DNA from: JAQBQZ01 sp964554765
GTDB lineage: Bacteria > Patescibacteriota > Minisyncoccia > Phycocordibacterales > CAIRYW01
Assembly (NCBI GenBank): GCA_964554765.1
Contig: CAZKPS010000008.1
Location: 1 to 31,227, forward strand
DNA: 31,227 nt
Direction of reading: 5' to 3'
Made by a program: the position numbers and the translations under genes. The notes beneath the pieces were generated by a model. The model did not search any database. It was not told where the DNA came from and saw only the letters and a list, made by a program, of their open reading frames with translations. Below, one piece after another: positions 14,377 to 22,360 of this stretch (positions are counted from its first letter, which is position 1; every line of letters starts with the position of its first letter).

Positions 14377-14670
14377 ATGGAAGGACAGGATCTGTGGACA
14401 GCTATAAATACGATTGAATATCCATCAACATATGAAGATATTTTTGAAAATATTAGTCTATTGAAAACTGAGCTCGCAGAATTAAGAGATAAATTGATTC
14501 TATTTCAAGGTATGTTGAAAAGAGATCGGAAATCTGAACTATCAAAAAGTGACGGTGAATTTGTACAAAGAACAATTTCAGATTTAGAGTTGCTTATTAA
14601 GACGAAAGAAACAATGCTCTCTGTTTACGAGAATCGATTGAGACTGGTAGAAGGTAAAATGGCTGGATAA
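14377..14670 (+). CDS. Small coiled-coil protein, unknown function
   Basis: About 97 residues from ATG 14377 (MEGQDLWTAI); a GTG at 14350 would add nine. Mostly alpha-helical, with heptad-like leucines and isoleucines (ISLLKTELAELRDKLILFQG, TISDLELLIKTKETM) suggesting two antiparallel coiled-coil helices. No catalytic motif, signal peptide or membrane segment. Family not recognised. It sits directly downstream of pth and ends in a strong bidirectional terminator shared with convergent rpsA. Confidence 0.55.
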   Translation: MEGQDLWTAINTIEYPSTYEDIFENISLLKTELAELRDKLILFQGMLKRDRKSELSKSDGEFVQRTISDLELLIKTKETMLSVYENRLRLVEGKMAG

Positions 14671-14671
14671 A

Positions 14672-14707
14672 ACAAAACAGCGGCGCCCAAAGGCGCCGCT
14701 GTTTTGT
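14672..14707. terminator. Bidirectional terminator between the coiled-coil gene and rpsA
   Basis: Perfect 16-bp arms (14672-14687 and 14692-14707) with a G+C-rich core GCGGCGCC/GGCGCCGC, a 4-nt loop, and AAAACA/TGTTTT ends that give a T run in both directions. Confidence 0.9.
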
Positions 14708-14747
14708 AGTACTTGTCTCCTTGTTACTTGGATACTTGAAACTTTGC

Positions 14748-15863
14748 TTACTCCTTCTTCGCTCCGAATACCAAAGCCATTTTCTGTTCCTTTGGATCGA
14801 ATAGAGAAATCTTGAATGGGTAGCTCTTACCAAGCTCGAGTTTTTCTCGAAGCTTTTCTTCACTACCGAATTCACTGATGTGTACGAGTCCTGCGACACC
14901 TTCTTCGATAGATGCGAGCGCACCGTGTCTGTTGAATTTGATTACAACACCTTGTACTGTGTCATCCTTCTTGTATTTCTTTGCAGCTTCTGTCCAAGGG
15001 TTATCCTTCAAAGCTTTAACAGAGAGAGAGATCTTTCCGTCTTTAACTTCGATAACTTTTACCTTGATTTTGTCTCCAACTTTGAAGAACGCTCGTGGAT
15101 CTTCTACGAGACCCCAATCGATTTCTGAAATATGGATGAGTCCTTCGAGACCGTCTTCGATTTTTACGAATGCTCCGAAGTCTACGATACCAGTAACTTC
15201 ACCGTCTACAACATCGCCGACAACATATTTGCCAACAATCTTTTCTCGGTTTTCACCACCTTGTACTTTTTCAGAGAAGATGAGCTTGCCGTCTTTTGGA
15301 GTTGCTCCGATGATTGCTACAGAGAGCTTACCACCTACGAGTTTCTTCAACTCTTCGAGGATTCGGTCTTTGTCACCATCCATTACTCGTGGATAGTGCT
15401 CACTCTTAAGCTGAGATGCCGGGAGGAATCCCTGAACACCTTGCCAGTTAATGAGAAGTCCGCCTTTGTTTGCTTCGAGTACTGTAACTTCAAAGATTTT
15501 CTTTTCTTTCATTGCTTTTTCAGCATCAGACCAGATAGCAGCTTGCTTTGCCTCTTTGAGAGAAAGCTCAACATAACCATCTTCGTTTGAAAGATCTACT
15601 ACTTTTGCAGCGACAGTGTCACCGATGTTTATCTTTCGGAGTACATCTCGAACAGCTATGAACTCTCGTCCGTAGATGATACCTGTTCCATAAGGGAAGA
15701 GGTCGATGTGTACAACACCTTTACCAATACTAATAACTGGACCTTCTACCAAATCTCCAACTCCTGGTGGAGTCATAGAGTCAGCGATGATTTTGAGGTG
15801 AACAGGATTTTCCTTTTTCGCCTCGGCAATCAATGCTTCTGCTTCTTTTGTTGCTTTCGCCAT
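14748..15863 (-). CDS. rpsA: Ribosomal protein bS1
   Basis: RNA-binding protein of the 30S subunit that brings mRNA to the ribosome. 371 residues with four S1/OB repeats, roughly residues 33-105, 119-190, 210-280 and 295-367. The third is the most canonical (GEVTGIVDFGAFVKIEDGLEGLIHISEIDW) and the fourth contains GVVIKFNRHGALASIEEGVAGLVHISE. Four repeats is fewer than the six of E. coli and common in reduced genomes. A good promoter lies about 90 nt upstream and leaves an 84-nt leader, where autoregulation could act. In a genome that seems to use few Shine-Dalgarno sequences, S1 may matter more for initiation (inference). Confidence 0.94.
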   Translation of the reverse strand: MAKATKEAEALIAEAKKENPVHLKIIADSMTPPGVGDLVEGPVISIGKGVVHIDLFPYGTGIIYGREFIAVRDVLRKINIGDTVAAKVVDLSNEDGYVELSLKEAKQAAIWSDAEKAMKEKKIFEVTVLEANKGGLLINWQGVQGFLPASQLKSEHYPRVMDGDKDRILEELKKLVGGKLSVAIIGATPKDGKLIFSEKVQGGENREKIVGKYVVGDVVDGEVTGIVDFGAFVKIEDGLEGLIHISEIDWGLVEDPRAFFKVGDKIKVKVIEVKDGKISLSVKALKDNPWTEAAKKYKKDDTVQGVVIKFNRHGALASIEEGVAGLVHISEFGSEEKLREKLELGKSYPFKISLFDPKEQKMALVFGAKKE

Positions 15864-15953
15864 AAATTAATTGTTTTTGCAAAGTTTCGTCTGAATTGCG
15901 TCATAGCCATTACAGAGACGAGATTACTTTTGCGTTACTTTATAATAGGGGAC

Positions 15954-15981
15954 ATTATACATTAAAGAGCCTTAAAGTCAA
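15954..15981 (-). promoter_or_regulatory. rpsA promoter
   Basis: Leftward: -35 TTGACT (15981-15976), 16-nt spacer, -10 TATAAT (15959-15954). Confidence 0.65.
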
Positions 15982-16060
15982 AATCTTGGAGCTAGAAAGT
16001 TACTATAAAATAAGGGTTTTTGCATTAGGACATCCGACATTCTCAATCAGTTTTTAAATA

Positions 16061-16088
16061 TTGACAATTTTATCAAATGTGCTTTAAT
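16061..16088 (+). promoter_or_regulatory. Promoter of the small membrane protein gene at 16220
   Basis: -35 TTGACA (16061-16066), 16-nt spacer, -10 TTTAAT (16083-16088). The leader of about 125 nt contains the hairpin at 16128-16177. Confidence 0.5.
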
Positions 16089-16127
16089 TATTAAAGATTT
16101 TTGTACGTTAACAGTGACTGAGCAGTA

Positions 16128-16177
16128 TTTCGCTTTGGCAGAGAGGGTTTTGAGGAATTTTCTCTGCCCGAGCGAAA
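16128..16177 (+). promoter_or_regulatory. Strong hairpin in the 5' leader of the gene at 16220
   Basis: TTTCGCT-TT-GGCAGAGA (16128-16144) pairs with TCTCTGCC-CG-AGCGAAA (16161-16177): 15 bp around a 2x2 internal loop. It is not a terminator, as no T run follows. It is possibly regulatory. Confidence 0.55.
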
Positions 16178-16219
16178 ACCTATGTTGGGGAAATAGCAGA
16201 GGCAAAAAACATTTTCTCC

Positions 16220-16417
16220 ATGAAAACCGACAAAAAAAATGAAAGTAATCCCTATACACCCATGCAACCCTCGTGGGAAGAAAAGGGTCATCCTTGGTAC
16301 AAGAGCGTAGCCACTGTACCGATGCTCTTTATTGCAGGCTGTATCATAACAGTTCTGGTGGTGATGTCTGCGGAGGGCTGGTGGAAGCTCTGGAGGTTTC
16401 TTCAGGGTATGTGGTAG
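16220..16417 (+). CDS. Small single-pass membrane protein
   Basis: A 65-residue protein: a polar N-terminal 30 residues (MKTDKKNESNPYTPMQPSWE...), one membrane helix (about 31-50, VPMLFIAGCIITVLVVMSAE) and a tryptophan-rich amphipathic end (GWWKLWRFLQGMW) that could lie in the membrane interface. No family recognised. It is supported by an upstream promoter, a structured leader and a terminator 30 nt after the stop. Codon choice is less A+T-rich than in rpsA or gyrA, resembling the other isolated accessory genes at 3218 and 11216. Confidence 0.55.
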   Translation: MKTDKKNESNPYTPMQPSWEEKGHPWYKSVATVPMLFIAGCIITVLVVMSAEGWWKLWRFLQGMW

Positions 16418-16446
16418 CTTCTCTCTGTCTTGTCACTCTATCTTAC

Positions 16447-16483
16447 ACCGCATTGCTTCATTGAAGCGTGCGGTTTTTATTTT
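16447..16483 (+). terminator. Terminator after the gene at 16220
   Basis: ACCGCA-TT-GCTTC, loop ATT, GAAGC-G-TGCGGT, then TTTTATTTT. Confidence 0.85.
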
Positions 16484-16655
16484 ATCTGTACACTAACTTT
16501 ATTACCGTATTGTTATTGTTTTTTAGAAAACACAGACAGTCCGATTTGTATACATTGAGGATTTATCAATTTTGCTACCAAAACATAAGCGACTATAGTA
16601 ATAGTTATTGTAATGATGAACTCCTTTTTTAAATATGCTACAATGACATGGAATT

Positions 16656-16688
16656 GATTCATGTTACATGAATCATGATTCATGAATC
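16656..16688. repeat. Cluster of GATTCATG inverted words upstream of the MBL-fold gene
   Basis: GATTCATG (16656-16663), CATGAATC (16667-16674) and the 12-bp palindrome GATTCATGAATC (16677-16688). It lies in a 247-nt spacer (16484-16730) that otherwise holds only a doubtful leftward 49-codon ORF. It could be an operator or a hairpin. Confidence 0.45.
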
Positions 16689-16730
16689 TTCTACTCATTA
16701 CTCATCACTCACAACTTTCTACTAAAATCT

Positions 16731-17345
16731 ATGATTTTAACTTACCACGGGGGACAATTTATCAAAGCTCAGTCAGGTGACACTATTGTTGCAGTCAATC
16801 CGATTTCAAAATCTTCAAAACTCAAATCGACAAAATTTGGTGCAGATGTGGGACTCATTTCTATGGCTTCTCCCGATTTTAATGGTGTTGATGAAATATC
16901 TTTTGGCGAGAAAAAACCATTTATTGCAAAAGGTCCTGGTGAATACGAAGTCAAAGATATTTTTATCAAAGGGTTTGGTAGTGAGGGAGTCAACGGCAAG
17001 GATAGAATGATTAACACTATATATAGTGTATCTTTTGACGGTATTAATCTTTGTTTTCTCGGTGCACTCTCAAATGAAGATCTCACTGATGAAGCGACGG
17101 AGTCTCTTACAGATATTGATATTCTCTTTGTGCCTGTAGGGGGCGACACACTCGCGCCTGCAAAAGCATACAAGCTCGCAGTCAAACTCGAGCCAAAACT
17201 CATTATTCCACTCGGTGATGAGGCAGATGTAAAGCTTTTTGTAAAAGAGGGTTCAAACGCTTCTCCAGAAAAACTCGACAAGCTAACACTCAAAAGAAAA
17301 GATCTTGATGGAAAAGAAGGGGAAATCGTCATATTAAATTCCTAA
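16731..17345 (+). CDS. MBL-fold (UlaG-like) protein lacking the metal ligands
   Basis: A 204-residue protein with the layout of the small UlaG-like metallo-beta-lactamase fold: N-terminal ILTYHGGQFIKAQSGDTIVAVNP, then KGPGEYEVKDIFIKGF, IDILFVPVGGDTLAPAKA and LEPKLIIPLGD. The usual metal site is gone. The HxHxDH segment reads SMASPDF (residues about 44-50), the HLGDL position reads FLGAL, and the PMHY position reads PLGD. It is therefore probably not a metallohydrolase, but a structural or binding derivative. It is the first gene of a rightward run that continues with a small membrane protein and gyrA. Family assignment rests on motif order. Confidence 0.7.
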   Translation: MILTYHGGQFIKAQSGDTIVAVNPISKSSKLKSTKFGADVGLISMASPDFNGVDEISFGEKKPFIAKGPGEYEVKDIFIKGFGSEGVNGKDRMINTIYSVSFDGINLCFLGALSNEDLTDEATESLTDIDILFVPVGGDTLAPAKAYKLAVKLEPKLIIPLGDEADVKLFVKEGSNASPEKLDKLTLKRKDLDGKEGEIVILNS

Positions 17346-17445
17346 ATTATCCAAGTAACAAAGCTTCAAGTATTCAAACGAAATCCAGAAACTAATTAAT
17401 AACTTGTGACTTGAATAATTGTCACTTGAATACTTAAAATTTTTT
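17341..17445. repeat. Inverted word tracts between the MBL-fold gene and the small membrane protein gene
   Basis: CCAAGTAACAAAGCTTCAAG and TATTCAAACG on the left; TTGTGACTTGAATAATTGTC and ACTTGAATACTTAAAA on the right. Same family as the tsaD tract. Confidence 0.55.
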
Positions 17446-17742
17446 ATGCTTAAGAAATTACGTAGCTTGTCTCCAGAGTCTAAACGAAAAGTGGTCTTGG
17501 CGTTTGCCGGATTTCTTACTTTTTTTGTTTTTACGTTCTGGATATTTAATTTTTTTGGAATTTTTATTATCACTATCGATAATGCAGCAACAAAAAGTGC
17601 TAGTGCCTACAGTGCTTTTGAACAAAATGTTGAAAAAGTATATAATACGGTGACAAAAATAATTCCAAAAGATATTTTAAGTCATACAAACAAGAACACA
17701 GAAATCCCAGCAGAGATATCTACAACAACAGAAAGTATATAG
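17446..17742 (+). CDS. Small single-pass membrane protein upstream of gyrA
   Basis: 98 residues from ATG 17446 (MLKKLRSLSPESKRK). A basic N-terminal stretch is followed by one strong membrane helix (about residues 16-40, VVLAFAGFLTFFVFTFWIFNFF) and a polar serine/threonine-rich tail expected outside. No family recognised. An in-frame ATG at 17419 would start inside the intergenic word tract and is rejected. gyrA follows 50 nt downstream on the same strand. Confidence 0.6.
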   Translation: MLKKLRSLSPESKRKVVLAFAGFLTFFVFTFWIFNFFGIFIITIDNAATKSASAYSAFEQNVEKVYNTVTKIIPKDILSHTNKNTEIPAEISTTTESI

Positions 17743-17792
17743 TATATTGTATGTTGTATATAGTATAAAATTCAAAACATTAAAATAATCAC

Positions 17793-20270
17793 ATGAAAGA
17801 GAAGCCTAAACCACAAAGAACAGAAGAAGAGAAGGCGCAAGCGCTCGCGCTCTCTATCGTGCCACGATCACTCGTCACAGAGATGCGAGAGAGCTACATC
17901 GACTATGCGATGTCTGTGATTACAGACCGAGCACTTCCTGATGTACGAGATGGTATGAAGCCAGTGCAGAGACGAATTCTTTATACAATGCATGAGCTTG
18001 GACTCAATCCTGGAGGAAAGACTCGAAAGAGTGCAAAGATTATTGGAGACGTAACTGGTAACTATCACCCACACGGTACTGCGGCTGCGTACGGTGCGCT
18101 CGTAACACTCGTTCAGGATTTTACAATGCGATATCCTCTTGCGATCGGACAAGGAAACTGGGGTAGTGTTGATGGTGATCCGCCAGCAGCGGACAGATAT
18201 ACTGAAGCAAAGATGTCAAAAATCACTGTTGAAATGCTTCGTGATATTGAGAAAGATTCAGTAGACTTCCGACCAAACTACGAAAACACTCGACGTGAGC
18301 CCGAGGTTCTTCCTGCTGCGGCGCCAAACCTTATTCTTAATGGAACATTGGGTATTGCGGTGGGTATGGCGACAAATATTCCTCCACATAATCTTGGTGA
18401 AATTATTGATGCACTACATTTTCTTATTGATAACAAAGATGCGACAACAGAAGATCTTCTTCAGTTTGTAAAAGGTCCTGACTTTCCAACTGCTGGAATT
18501 ATTTTCGGCAAAAAAGAAATGCTTCACGCATATACACAAGGACGAGGAGGAATTCTTTGTCGAGGAGAAGCGGAGATCATAGAAGACAAGGCAGGGTATC
18601 CGATAATCATCATCACAAGCATTCCGTATCGAGTGAACAAATCTGAGTTCATTATGTCTATTGCAGACCTTGTACGAGACAAAAAACTTGAAGGCATCAA
18701 AGACCTTCGAGATGAATCTACAGAAGATGTTCGAATTGTGATTGAACTCAAAAAGGGAAGCTATCCAGAACAAGTATTGAACTTCCTCTACAAACATACT
18801 CGACTCGAAGAAACATTCCATATGAATATGGTGGCTCTTGTTGATGGAATGCCGCAGACTCTGTCACTCAAATCAATCCTTGAAGAATTCGTAAAGCACC
18901 GAAAGATTGTTATCACACGACGAACACAGTTTGATTTGAACAAGGCACTCGATCGAGAGCATATTCTTGAAGGTCTCAAAAAAGCACTTGATGCTATCGA
19001 TGCAATCATCAAACTTATACGTGCTTCAAAGACTGTGGACGATGCTCGAAAAGGGCTTATGGATAAGTTTAAATTCTCTGAGAGACAAGCTATTGCAATC
19101 CTCGAACTTCGACTCCAGAAGCTTGCGAGCCTCGAGAGACTAAAGATTGAAGAAGAGCTCGACGCAATTCGAAATCTTATCAAGGATTTGAGAGATATTC
19201 TCGAAAATCCAAAACGAATCCCAAAGATCATTAAAGAAGAGCTTGGAAACATCAAAGAAAAATATGCAGACGAGAGACGAACAAAAGTAGTTGCTCATAA
19301 TGCAAAAACATTCTCAGTAGAGGATCTCATCCCTGATGAAGAGTCAGTACTCGTATATACAGCAGGCGGATATATCAAGCGAACTGATCCAGAAGAGTAC
19401 CGAAAACAAAAACGAGGTGGTGTAGGTGTTGTTGATCTCGATACAAAAGAAGAAGACTTCATCACACATCTTGTGACCACAAATACTCACAGTGATCTAC
19501 TCTTCTTTACTGACAAAGGTAAGGCATATCAAATCAAGATGTATGATATTCCAGAAGGCAAGCGAGCTACAAAAGGCAAATCAATTATGAACTTCCTCTC
19601 ACTTCAAAATGATGAGAAGGTGACATCAATTCTTCCAATGCCAAAAGATGTGAAGAAAGGGGACGGTCTCTCACTGTTCCTTATCACAAAACAAGGGACA
19701 GGAAAGAAAGTGTCTGCAGAAAGCTTTAAAGATGTAAGACGAAGTGGAATTATTGCAATCACCCTTGATAAAGGTGACGAACTCTCATCAGCACTCTTTG
19801 TAGAAAAAGGTGATGAAGTGGTCTGTGTTTCATCTGATGGGCAGTCTATTCGATTCAAAGAAGATGAGATTCGAGAAATGGGACGGTCTGCGGGTGGTGT
19901 GAGGGCGATGAGAATCGATAAAGGTGAGATTGTGGTTGGTGCAGATGCGGTAAAGAGCGGGCTCAAAGATGCAGAGATGCTTGTAATCTCAAGTAATGGA
20001 TATGGAAAGAAAACAGTAATGAAAGAATTCAAAACTCAAGGACGAGGAGGATCAGGGGTAAAAGCAATCAAAGTAACAGCGAAAACAGGAAATCTTATCT
20101 CGGCTCGAGTAGTAACTCCCGAGACAGAAGAGCTCGTAGCAATCTCAAAGAAAAGTCAGGTGATTCGATGTGAACTCAAAGAAATTCCGACACTTGGACG
20201 AGATACACAGGGGGTACGAATTATGAAACTCCGGGAAGGAGATAGTCTCGCTTCCGTGATAGCACTCTAG
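17793..20270 (+). CDS. gyrA: DNA gyrase subunit A
   Basis: Cutting and rejoining subunit of type IIA topoisomerase, which introduces negative supercoils together with GyrB. 825 residues: winged-helix/tower breakage domain with the active-site Tyr136 in AADRYTEAK, coiled-coil arm, and a C-terminal beta-pinwheel starting near residue 510 with repeated blades. The GyrA box (QRRGGKG in E. coli) reads KQKRGGVG, a partly degenerate form, so ParC cannot be fully excluded, but length and C-terminal domain favour GyrA. At the quinolone-contact positions, HPHGDSAVYD of E. coli reads HPHGTAAAYG: Ser83 is Ala and Asp87 is Gly. The start ATG 17793 fits the conserved beginning. Confidence 0.94.
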   Translation: MKEKPKPQRTEEEKAQALALSIVPRSLVTEMRESYIDYAMSVITDRALPDVRDGMKPVQRRILYTMHELGLNPGGKTRKSAKIIGDVTGNYHPHGTAAAYGALVTLVQDFTMRYPLAIGQGNWGSVDGDPPAADRYTEAKMSKITVEMLRDIEKDSVDFRPNYENTRREPEVLPAAAPNLILNGTLGIAVGMATNIPPHNLGEIIDALHFLIDNKDATTEDLLQFVKGPDFPTAGIIFGKKEMLHAYTQGRGGILCRGEAEIIEDKAGYPIIIITSIPYRVNKSEFIMSIADLVRDKKLEGIKDLRDESTEDVRIVIELKKGSYPEQVLNFLYKHTRLEETFHMNMVALVDGMPQTLSLKSILEEFVKHRKIVITRRTQFDLNKALDREHILEGLKKALDAIDAIIKLIRASKTVDDARKGLMDKFKFSERQAIAILELRLQKLASLERLKIEEELDAIRNLIKDLRDILENPKRIPKIIKEELGNIKEKYADERRTKVVAHNAKTFSVEDLIPDEESVLVYTAGGYIKRTDPEEYRKQKRGGVGVVDLDTKEEDFITHLVTTNTHSDLLFFTDKGKAYQIKMYDIPEGKRATKGKSIMNFLSLQNDEKVTSILPMPKDVKKGDGLSLFLITKQGTGKKVSAESFKDVRRSGIIAITLDKGDELSSALFVEKGDEVVCVSSDGQSIRFKEDEIREMGRSAGGVRAMRIDKGEIVVGADAVKSGLKDAEMLVISSNGYGKKTVMKEFKTQGRGGSGVKAIKVTAKTGNLISARVVTPETEELVAISKKSQVIRCELKEIPTLGRDTQGVRIMKLREGDSLASVIAL

Positions 20271-20280
20271 CGAGAAAATC

Positions 20281-20385
20281 CGAAGCACGAAATCCGAAAT
20301 TCGAAACAAATTCAAACGTTTAAAAAAATTTAAATTTAAAAATTAATTATTGTTTCGGATTTCGATATTCGAATTTCGAATTTAA
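20281..20385. repeat. CGAAATTCGAA inverted tracts after gyrA
   Basis: CGAAATCCGAAATTCGAAAC (from about 20289) is mirrored by GTTTCGGATTTCG and TTCGAATTTCGAA (about 20353-20384), with an A+T-rich loop. No simple terminator is seen after gyrA; this long imperfect hairpin may play that role. Confidence 0.6.
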
Positions 20386-20390
20386 AAACC

Positions 20391-20915
20391 ATGTTTTCAA
20401 ACCCAGAAAAAAATTTAATTCAACTCGGTGTATCTGATGGGATGTTTGTTGCTGATTTTGGGGCAGGGAATGGGTATTATGCAATGCTCTTTGCTGAGAG
20501 AGTTGGAGAAACTGGACGAGTGTATTGTATTGATATTCAGAGTGATTTACTAAATAAAATTCTTAAAGAATCTGAAGAAAGATACATCTCGAATATTGAA
20601 GTGATAACCAGTGATATAGAAAAAGAAAAAGGTTCGACTCTAACTGAAAAATCTGTTGATGTGGTGCTGATTGCAAACACTTTTTTCCAGATTGATCATA
20701 AAGACAGTGTGGCAAAAGAGGTTTATCGAATACTTAAGGTAAAAGGGCGACTTATGTTTATTGAGTGGTCGGATTCGTTTGCTGGCATCGGACCGCACAG
20801 AGATCATGTAATAAAAAAGGACGATGCGAGAAAAATTTTTGAGGAAAACGGATTTGTGTTTGATCGCGAAATAGATGCTGGAGAGCATCATTATGGTTTA
20901 GTGTTCAGAAAATAA
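20391..20915 (+). CDS. Class I SAM-dependent methyltransferase, substrate unknown
   Basis: 174 residues with the Rossmann-like methyltransferase fold: motif I VADFGAGNGYYAMLFAE (about residues 19-35), the acidic loop CIDIQ after strand 2, motif II region SVDVVLIANTFFQI (about 88-101), and motif III ILKVKGRLMFIEWSD. It resembles the UbiE/Methyltransf_11 or _31 type, small-molecule methylases mostly, but the substrate cannot be told. There is no membrane segment. The start at ATG 20391 leaves a short N-terminus. It sits alone between gyrA and the solute-binding protein, with its own strong terminator. Confidence 0.85.
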   Translation: MFSNPEKNLIQLGVSDGMFVADFGAGNGYYAMLFAERVGETGRVYCIDIQSDLLNKILKESEERYISNIEVITSDIEKEKGSTLTEKSVDVVLIANTFFQIDHKDSVAKEVYRILKVKGRLMFIEWSDSFAGIGPHRDHVIKKDDARKIFEENGFVFDREIDAGEHHYGLVFRK

Positions 20916-21047
20916 GTCAAGACTCAAAAATTAAAAATAAAATTAAAAATTCAAAAACTTAATGAGGAGGAAAGCAAAGCTTTCCTCCTCATTAATTTTA
21001 AATTTTGAGTTATACTTTTAATCTTTGACTTTTGACTTTTGACTTTC
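20916..21047. repeat. Long mosaic inverted tracts around the methyltransferase terminator
   Basis: AAGTCAAGACTCAAAAATTA on the left is mirrored by three TTTGACT-type words on the right (21023-21046). The right tract supplies the -35 box of the next promoter. Confidence 0.6.
20959..20999 (+). terminator. Terminator after the methyltransferase gene
   Basis: Perfect 17-bp arms (20959-20975 and 20979-20995, core GAGGAGGAAAGC/GCTTTCCTCCTC) with a 3-nt loop, followed by TTTTA. Confidence 0.85.
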
Positions 21048-21053
21048 TATAAT
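21025..21053 (+). promoter_or_regulatory. Promoter of the solute-binding protein gene (leaderless)
   Basis: -35 TTGACT (21025-21030), 17-nt spacer, -10 TATAAT (21048-21053). The GTG start at 21061 lies 7 nt after the -10. The -35 is one unit of a TTTTGAC heptamer tract, so a second TTGACT lies nearby but at the wrong spacing. Confidence 0.75.
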
Positions 21054-21060
21054 TATAAAT

Positions 21061-22359
21061 GTGAAAACTAATGCTACTCAAATAGTAATTCTTGGAATTT
21101 TTATTCTTTTTCTTGTTGCAGGAGTTATTATCTTTGCCAAATTCAGTACTGGTCCGAATTCAAGTGCAGATCTGCCACAAGTCGAGATCTGGGGGACAGT
21201 ACCTGAGGGGGCGATTTCAAATGCTCTTGATATAGTAAGTAATCAAAAAATTGCCAATGTTAATATTTCATACAAAGAAATACCTGCAGATACATTTGAG
21301 CAAACTTTGATAGAGTCTTTGGCTGATGGATATGGCCCAGACGCAGTACTTCTACCTAATACACTACTTCTAAAAAATCAAAGAAAATTTACTATTATCG
21401 GTACGAATGTTCTTTCTCTTCGGGCATTTAGAGATACGTTTGTTGAAGGGGCTGAACCACTTATGACTTCAGATGGAACCTACGGAGTCCCATTGCTTAT
21501 TGATCCGTTGGTGATGTATTGGAACAGGAATATTCTTACTTCAAAGAACGTTGCTCGTCCACCAAAGACATGGGAGGAGGTCTTGTCGCTCGCTGATATT
21601 TTAACAGAGAGAAGGGATGACAGGAGTATTCTCAAGAGTACTGTCGCTATGGGTGACTACAGTAATGTAAAATATTCAAAGGATATACTATTGGCGCTTA
21701 CTATGCAGGCGGGTGGATCATTTATAGGTAGGGATGAAAGAGGTAAGGCCATTAATCTACTTGAAGGTGATTCGATAAATGCATTGACACCATTTAGTAC
21801 ATCTTTAACATTTTTCACACAGTTTTCTAACCCTCTAAAGTCTGTCTACTCATGGAATAGATCGCTACCTGATTCAAAAAAGGCCTTCATTAATGGTGAT
21901 CTCGCATTTTATTTTGGACATGTGAGTGATGCTCTGGATATACGTGCAAAGAATCCAAATCTTAATTTTGATATAGCTCCACTTCCACAACCAAAAAGCT
22001 CTTCAGTAAATATAACCACAGGCACAATGTATAGTCTCTCTATTCTCTCTGCATCAAAATACCAACAAGCAGCGTTCGATAATATTTCTGCACTTACGAG
22101 TGCACCTGTGGCGAGTCTCATTTCCTCAGCTACTGGTCTACCTCCTGTGAGAAGAGATTTGTTAAGCGAATTGCCTGGTACTTCATTTGGAGATATTTAT
22201 TGGCAGAGTGCGCTTTGGGCAAAAACCTGGCTAGACCCAGATCCCGCTAAAACATCTCTGATTTTTGCACAAGGGGTCGATGATATTGTCACAGGTAAAT
22301 CAAAAGCATCTGATTCAGCAAGACTTATCAGTCAGCAGGTAGGTGAATTATTGAGATAA
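21061..22359 (+). CDS. Extracellular solute-binding protein (ABC transporter type)
   Basis: A 432-residue protein resembling the SBP_bac_1/8 class of sugar- or oligosaccharide-type binding proteins: VEIWGTVPEGAIS, the GYGPDAVLLPN segment, GTYGVPLLIDPLVMYWNRNI (which matches the conserved G-x-P-x-x-x-x-x-x-x-x-YYN region), NGDLAFYFGHVSD. It is held by an N-terminal membrane helix (residues 8-27) without a lipobox cysteine, so it is probably a signal-anchor protein. The GTG start is fixed by the promoter 7 nt upstream, as the overlapping ATG reads into TGA at once. No permease or ATPase genes are adjacent. Instead, pilin-like genes follow at once, starting 1 nt after the stop, so ligand uptake may be linked to that apparatus (inference). 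Confidence 0.85.
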   Translation: MKTNATQIVILGIFILFLVAGVIIFAKFSTGPNSSADLPQVEIWGTVPEGAISNALDIVSNQKIANVNISYKEIPADTFEQTLIESLADGYGPDAVLLPNTLLLKNQRKFTIIGTNVLSLRAFRDTFVEGAEPLMTSDGTYGVPLLIDPLVMYWNRNILTSKNVARPPKTWEEVLSLADILTERRDDRSILKSTVAMGDYSNVKYSKDILLALTMQAGGSFIGRDERGKAINLLEGDSINALTPFSTSLTFFTQFSNPLKSVYSWNRSLPDSKKAFINGDLAFYFGHVSDALDIRAKNPNLNFDIAPLPQPKSSSVNITTGTMYSLSILSASKYQQAAFDNISALTSAPVASLISSATGLPPVRRDLLSELPGTSFGDIYWQSALWAKTWLDPDPAKTSLIFAQGVDDIVTGKSKASDSARLISQQVGELLR

Positions 22360-22360
22360 T

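Noticed and set aside
16513..16698. Leftward small membrane ORF (MNQFHVIVAYLKKE...)
   Set aside because: Hydrophobic helix is plausible, but the A+T-rich repeat ITITITI and lack of promoter or terminator make it too weak to list.
21061..22359. Lipoprotein assignment for the solute-binding protein
   Set aside because: No cysteine near the end of the N-terminal helix; a signal anchor fits better.
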